A stretch of 64,000 bases of DNA from JBBECE01 sp040881985 (lineage in GTDB: Bacteria; Pseudomonadota; Alphaproteobacteria; Rhizobiales; Devosiaceae), in contig JBBECE010000013.1 in NCBI GenBank assembly GCA_040881985.1, positions 67,568-131,567 of the forward strand, written 5' to 3'. The translations under genes were made by a program, and so were the position numbers. Under the pieces are notes generated by a model that saw only the letters and a list, made by a program, of their open reading frames with translations, was not told the DNA's origin and did no database searches. Shown here one piece after another: positions 60,789 through 64,000 of this stretch (position 1 is its first letter; each line of letters opens with the position of its first letter).

Positions 60789-62618
60789 ATGCGCGAGACG
60801 ACCCAAACCATGCCCCCCGGGCCGGATGACAAGGTCGACTGGCTCGCGGTTTTCAGCTTCTGGCTGTTCATAAGCCTGGTCTTTATCCTTCGCACCCGGC
60901 TGTTCGCCGACACAGTGCCGCTGCTCGGGGACACCGACGACGCCTTGCGGCTCGTCCAGGTTCGCGACCTGCTCGCCGGACAAAGCTGGTTCGACACCAC
61001 CCAATACCGCCTCAACCCGCCGGACGGCGCCTCGGTCCACTGGTCGCGTCTCGTCGACGCGCCCATCGCCGGCATCATCCTCGCGCTGCGCCCGTTCCTC
61101 GGCGCCTTCGCCGACACCGCCGCGGTCTATGTCTGGCCGCTGATCCTGTTGGCCGCGCTCCTTGCCACCTCGGCGCACCTCTGCATTCGCCTGCTCGGCC
61201 GCGAGGCGCTGCTGCCGGCGGTCGTCCTGCCGGTCATTTCCGCGACGCTGATGTTCCAGTTCGGGCCGGGCCGCATCGACCACCACAATGTCCAGATCCT
61301 GCTGACGCTGCTGATCGTCTCGGGAACGCTCGGCAGTTGGCGCGCGCCGAACTGGGCGATCCTCGCGGGGCTCGCCGCCGCAGTCTCGCTCGCCATCGGC
61401 ACCGAAACGTTGCCCTTCGTCGTCATGGCGATCGCCACCTTCGGCCTCCTCTGGGTTTTTTCCCCGCATCGCGGGACAGCGGCTCGCCGCTTCGGGCTCT
61501 CGCTCGGCCTCGGCACGGTGCTGGTGATGGCGGCGACCATCGCTCCCGACCGCTGGTTTGAGCCCGCCTGCGACGCGCTGTCGCTGGTCTATGCGATTGC
61601 CGCGCTCGCCTCCGGCGCGGTCCTGGCGATAGTGCCGTTCTTCTCCATCGCGCTCCGCTCGGCCCTGGCCCGGTTCCTCGTCATCGGCATCTTGGGCCTC
61701 GCCGCGATCGGCCTCGTCATCGCCCTGTTTCCGCAATGCCTCGGCGGTCCCTATGCCGAACTCGACCCCTGGCTCGCCGAGAACTGGCTGTCGCGGATCA
61801 TCGAGGCCAAACCGATCTGGACCTCGGTCGCCGACATGCCCGCCTACACGATCGGCATCATCGTCCCGCCGCTGATCGCGCTTGTCGCGGTCACAGCGAG
61901 ACTCTGGCGCGACCCGAAAGACCGGCCGCAATGGCTGATCCTCTGGGCCTTCCTCGCTTTCTCGATCCTGGTGATGATCGTCCAGATCCGCGGCGCCCGG
62001 CTCGCCGCGATCCTCGCCGTCCCGGGCGCTTCCTGGGTGATCGTTTCCGCTCGCCACCGCTATCTCGCGGCCCGCAATGTATTGAACACGACTGGCCTGG
62101 TGTTGGCCTGGCTGATCTTTTCCGGCCTTGCGCTCGCCGTCGCGATGGGCGCGTTCTTCCCCGACGAGGCGAACCGCCTGAACAACACCGACGTCGCCGG
62201 CGGCACCGTCGCCAAGACCGAATGCTTCATGCCCGAAAGCTTCGCGGCGCTGCGCCGCCTGCCGCCGACGCTGCTGATGGCCCCGGCCGACCTCGGCGCC
62301 CATATTCTCGAGGCGACCCCCCATTCGGTGCTTGGCGCTCCCTATCACCGCAACGAGGCGGGGCTTCTCGACACCTTCCGGTTTTTCAATCGCTCCGAGC
62401 CGGGTGCGCGCGAGATCCTCGAACGCCGCGGCATCACGACCGTCGTCATTTGTACGGGACTGCCGGAATTGCGCGGCTTCGCCGGCGCCGCCGAGGACTC
62501 GATTGTCGGGCTTCTGCGGCACGGACAAATGCCGGATTGGCTCGAAGAGATCGGCGATCCCGCCGCCCCGATCCGGATCTTCAAATTGCTGCCGCCGTCG
62601 CCCGCCTTTTTCGGCTGA
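60789..62618 (+). CDS. Large membrane protein, STT3/oligosaccharyltransferase-like
   Basis: A 609-residue polytopic protein with about eleven membrane segments. LLGDTDDALRLVQVRDLLAG has a D-x-D-D motif in the first periplasmic loop, and QYRLNPPDGASVHWSRLVDA and FQFGPGRIDHHNVQILLTLL carry an R-x-D-H-H motif, as seen in STT3/AglB/PglB-type and related GT-C enzymes. A soluble C-terminal domain of about 150 residues (ECFMPESFAALRRLPPTLLM) follows. It likely uses a lipid-linked sugar donor. Its neighbour GtrA supports a glycan role. The acceptor is unknown. Confidence 0.75.
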   Translation: MRETTQTMPPGPDDKVDWLAVFSFWLFISLVFILRTRLFADTVPLLGDTDDALRLVQVRDLLAGQSWFDTTQYRLNPPDGASVHWSRLVDAPIAGIILALRPFLGAFADTAAVYVWPLILLAALLATSAHLCIRLLGREALLPAVVLPVISATLMFQFGPGRIDHHNVQILLTLLIVSGTLGSWRAPNWAILAGLAAAVSLAIGTETLPFVVMAIATFGLLWVFSPHRGTAARRFGLSLGLGTVLVMAATIAPDRWFEPACDALSLVYAIAALASGAVLAIVPFFSIALRSALARFLVIGILGLAAIGLVIALFPQCLGGPYAELDPWLAENWLSRIIEAKPIWTSVADMPAYTIGIIVPPLIALVAVTARLWRDPKDRPQWLILWAFLAFSILVMIVQIRGARLAAILAVPGASWVIVSARHRYLAARNVLNTTGLVLAWLIFSGLALAVAMGAFFPDEANRLNNTDVAGGTVAKTECFMPESFAALRRLPPTLLMAPADLGAHILEATPHSVLGAPYHRNEAGLLDTFRFFNRSEPGAREILERRGITTVVICTGLPELRGFAGAAEDSIVGLLRHGQMPDWLEEIGDPAAPIRIFKLLPPSPAFFG

Positions 62619-62632
62619 GCGGACGGCGAGGA

Positions 62633-63277
62633 TCAGGCCCCGCCGATCGTGCAAGCGACCCCGGTGCCCTTCAGCCCGCAATAGCCGTGCGGGTTCTTGG
62701 CCAGATATTGCTGGTGGTAGGTCTCGGCGAAATAAAACGGGCGCGCCTCGCCGACCTCCGATGTCACCGGCCCCATTCCGGACGCCCTGAGTGCCTCGTC
62801 ATAGGCGTCGCGGGAGGCCTCGACCAGTTTGCGCTGCGCGTTATTGGTCCAGTAGATCGCCGAGCGGTACTGGGTGCCCACATCATTGCCCTGGCGCATG
62901 CCCTGCGTCGGATCGTGCTCCTCCCAGAAGGTTTTCAGGAGCGTGCCGAGCGGCGCTTTCGACGGCTCATAGACGACGAGCACGCTCTCGGCATGCCCGG
63001 TCCGGCCCGAGCAGACCTCCTCATAGGTCGGGTTCTGCGTATGCCCGCACTGATAGCCGACCGCCGTCACCCAAACTCCCGGCAGCCGCCAGAACAGCCG
63101 CTCGGCGCCCCAGAAACAGCCTAAGGCGAAATAGATCGTTTCGGCGCCGGCCGGGTAGGCGCCCTTCAGCGGCCGGTGGTTGACGAAATGCTCGTCCTCG
63201 ATGTCGAGCGGCAAGGGCCGGCCCTTCAAGGCCTCGGCGGCGTTCGGAATGCTCGGGGATTTGGTGGAGAAGAACAT
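62633..63277 (-). CDS. msrA: Peptide methionine sulfoxide reductase A
   Basis: A 214-residue enzyme that reduces methionine-S-sulfoxide. The active-site motif is YFALGCFWGAERLFWRLPGV, with GYQCGHTQNPTYEEVCSGRT and YRSAIYWTNNAQRKLVEASR as further family blocks. A resolving cysteine is in HGYCGLKGTGVAC near the C-terminus. The 45-residue N-terminal extension before the fold is normal for alphaproteobacterial MsrA. It is convergent with the STT3-like gene. Confidence 0.96.
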   Translation of the reverse strand: MFFSTKSPSIPNAAEALKGRPLPLDIEDEHFVNHRPLKGAYPAGAETIYFALGCFWGAERLFWRLPGVWVTAVGYQCGHTQNPTYEEVCSGRTGHAESVLVVYEPSKAPLGTLLKTFWEEHDPTQGMRQGNDVGTQYRSAIYWTNNAQRKLVEASRDAYDEALRASGMGPVTSEVGEARPFYFAETYHQQYLAKNPHGYCGLKGTGVACTIGGA

Positions 63278-63349
63278 GGCCGTCCTCCTAGCGTTGATTG
63301 GCAGGCATGATATGGCGTCTGGGTGCCGGTGCGAACAGGGGCGGCGCGG

Positions 63350-63673
63350 TCACAACTGCTCAAATCTCCTGTAGCGCCGGGGCGCGCGCTTCGATCCGGC
63401 AAAAGCGAGCAGCAGCCCCGGCACGCCGAACAGCGCCCACCCGGGCAGGCTGAGGAACGGCCCGATCAGCGAGGCCCAGACGGCCGGATGCATGCGGGTC
63501 ACGATCGCCTCGCGGAACCCCTCGAGGCTTGCCGGGTTCAAGCCCCGCCAGGTCTCGTTGAGCGAGGTATAGACGAAAGCGTTGGCCGCCAGCGTCCGCG
63601 TGCCGTCGAGGATCAAGAGAACCAGCGCGATACCGACCAACCAGGTTGCCAACAGGCGAAATACGAACTTCAT
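63350..63673 (-). CDS. Conserved small membrane protein of unknown function
   Basis: A 107-residue protein from ATG 63673. An N-terminal hydrophobic segment (FVFRLLATWLVGIALVLLIL) leads to a periplasmic-type middle (FVYTSLNETWRGLNPASLEG; HPAVWASLIGPFLSLPGWAL). A second hydrophobic segment (LFGVPGLLLAFAGSKR) and a basic tail follow. Similar proteins occur in Hyphomicrobiales, to my recollection, without assigned role. The upstream extension to 63838 is arginine/proline-rich and rejected. It lies between msrA and tRNA-Ser. Confidence 0.65.
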   Translation of the reverse strand: MKFVFRLLATWLVGIALVLLILDGTRTLAANAFVYTSLNETWRGLNPASLEGFREAIVTRMHPAVWASLIGPFLSLPGWALFGVPGLLLAFAGSKRAPRRYRRFEQL

Positions 63674-63911
63674 CTCGACTTCCAACTCACCAGGCGGCGC
63701 CGCCACTTCACTTGCGGGGGGCCGCAACGCCATCCGGTAGCATAGCCCGATGATTGTGGCATTCAAGCGCCCTGCCGCCTGCGGCGCTTGCGGTGCCCTT
63801 CCGCTTAAGTATAGTGCCCGCCCGCCGTCACCCCGCATCCGAAATCATCGTCAACGCCGATGACGACGCCGGGGTGAAGGCAAATGGGCACATCTGCGCC
63901 CCCGCGCGCAA

Positions 63912-64000
63912 GGAGAGGTGGCCGAGTGGTCGATGGCGCACGCTTGGAAAGCGTGTAGGCGGGTAACCGTCTCGTGGGTTCGAATCCCACCCTCTCCGCC
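63912..64000 (+). tRNA. tRNA-Ser (anticodon GGA), 3' end at window edge
   Basis: Acceptor GGAGAGG pairs with CCTCTCC at 63991-63997, discriminator G at 63998 and CC of the CCA end at the window limit. The anticodon stem CACGC/GCGTG encloses TTGGAAA, giving anticodon GGA. The long variable arm (GTAGGCGGGTAACCGTCTC) marks a type II tRNA, and the T-arm has GTGGG-TTCGAAT-CCCAC. Only the terminal A is cut off. Confidence 0.97.

Overview
This is a high-GC (roughly two thirds by eye) alphaproteobacterial chromosome segment, most likely from the Hyphomicrobiales (Rhizobiales). The evidence is the run uppP / FzlA-like GST / queG / SDR / hydrolase / infC, the phenylalanyl-tRNA synthetase operon, an MbfA-type ferritin-VIT iron exporter, a 1-Cys peroxiredoxin, frequent GTG/TTG starts and dense ATGA/GTGA stop-start overlaps. 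A run of ten Ns at 54188-54197 shows that the sequence is a scaffolded draft or metagenome-derived genome, so single-base frame disruptions may be sequence errors.

Layout. 1-13.4 kb is core housekeeping: the 3' end of class II fructose-bisphosphate aldolase, tRNA-Leu(CAG), an NDUFA9-like NAD(P)-binding protein, undecaprenyl-diphosphatase, a GST-fold protein, epoxyqueuosine reductase, an SDR protein, an alpha/beta hydrolase, infC, a MATE exporter, rpmI-rplT-pheS-(hypothetical)-pheT. 13.4-45.7 kb is a large, visibly mosaic surface-polysaccharide locus. It has about a dozen glycosyltransferases (Caps_synth-like, GT8 pair, GT4 set), an O-antigen ligase, a CapD/WbpM-type UDP-sugar dehydratase, UDP-GlcNAc 2-epimerase, a WecA/MraY-type initiating transferase, an ABC exporter (Wzm/Wzt type), methyltransferases, a deacetylase-like protein and a CapK/PaaK-like adenylate-forming enzyme. 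Inside it (23.5-30.4 kb, minus strand) sits an unusual modification module: sulfotransferase, two tiny membrane proteins, an arylsulfotransferase-family protein, and a compact operon of GMC oxidoreductase, a 67-residue protein and a beta-sandwich plus radical-SAM gene cut by an in-frame TAG. 45.7-64 kb returns to ordinary chromosome: aldo/keto reductase, GMC oxidoreductase, hydrolase, MbfA, CHAD protein, extensin-like protein, lepA, the scaffold gap, a damaged lower-GC restriction-nuclease-like gene, aquaporin, an amino-acid ABC binding protein and permease, a Met/Asp-repeat secreted protein, peroxiredoxin, GtrA and an STT3-like membrane protein, msrA, and tRNA-Ser(GGA) at the right edge.

How it fits together. 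The polysaccharide genes form a plausible ABC-transporter-dependent pathway: nucleotide-sugar supply (20.2, 33.6 kb), lipid-linked initiation (43.9 kb), chain assembly by the GT4 cluster (22.3, 34.7-40.7 kb), export (40.7-42.4 kb) and ligation (18.2 kb), with sulfation, methylation, deacylation and redox decoration. The locus carries at least four scars: a GT8 remnant at 17.5 kb, an aldo/keto-reductase 3' remnant at 19.5 kb that repeats the intact gene at 45.7 kb in the same orientation, a 21-codon SDR stub at 23.44 kb ending flush at the sulfotransferase stop, and a truncated GT4 at 43.5 kb. Together they suggest block-wise replacement by recombination.

The most novel-looking item is the GMC / 67-aa / beta-sandwich-radical-SAM operon. 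Its radical-SAM cysteine spacing is CX7CX2C rather than CX3CX2C, and its beta-sandwich resembles the extra C-terminal domain of the partner GMC enzyme. All functional statements come from reading motifs by eye; no database search was run.
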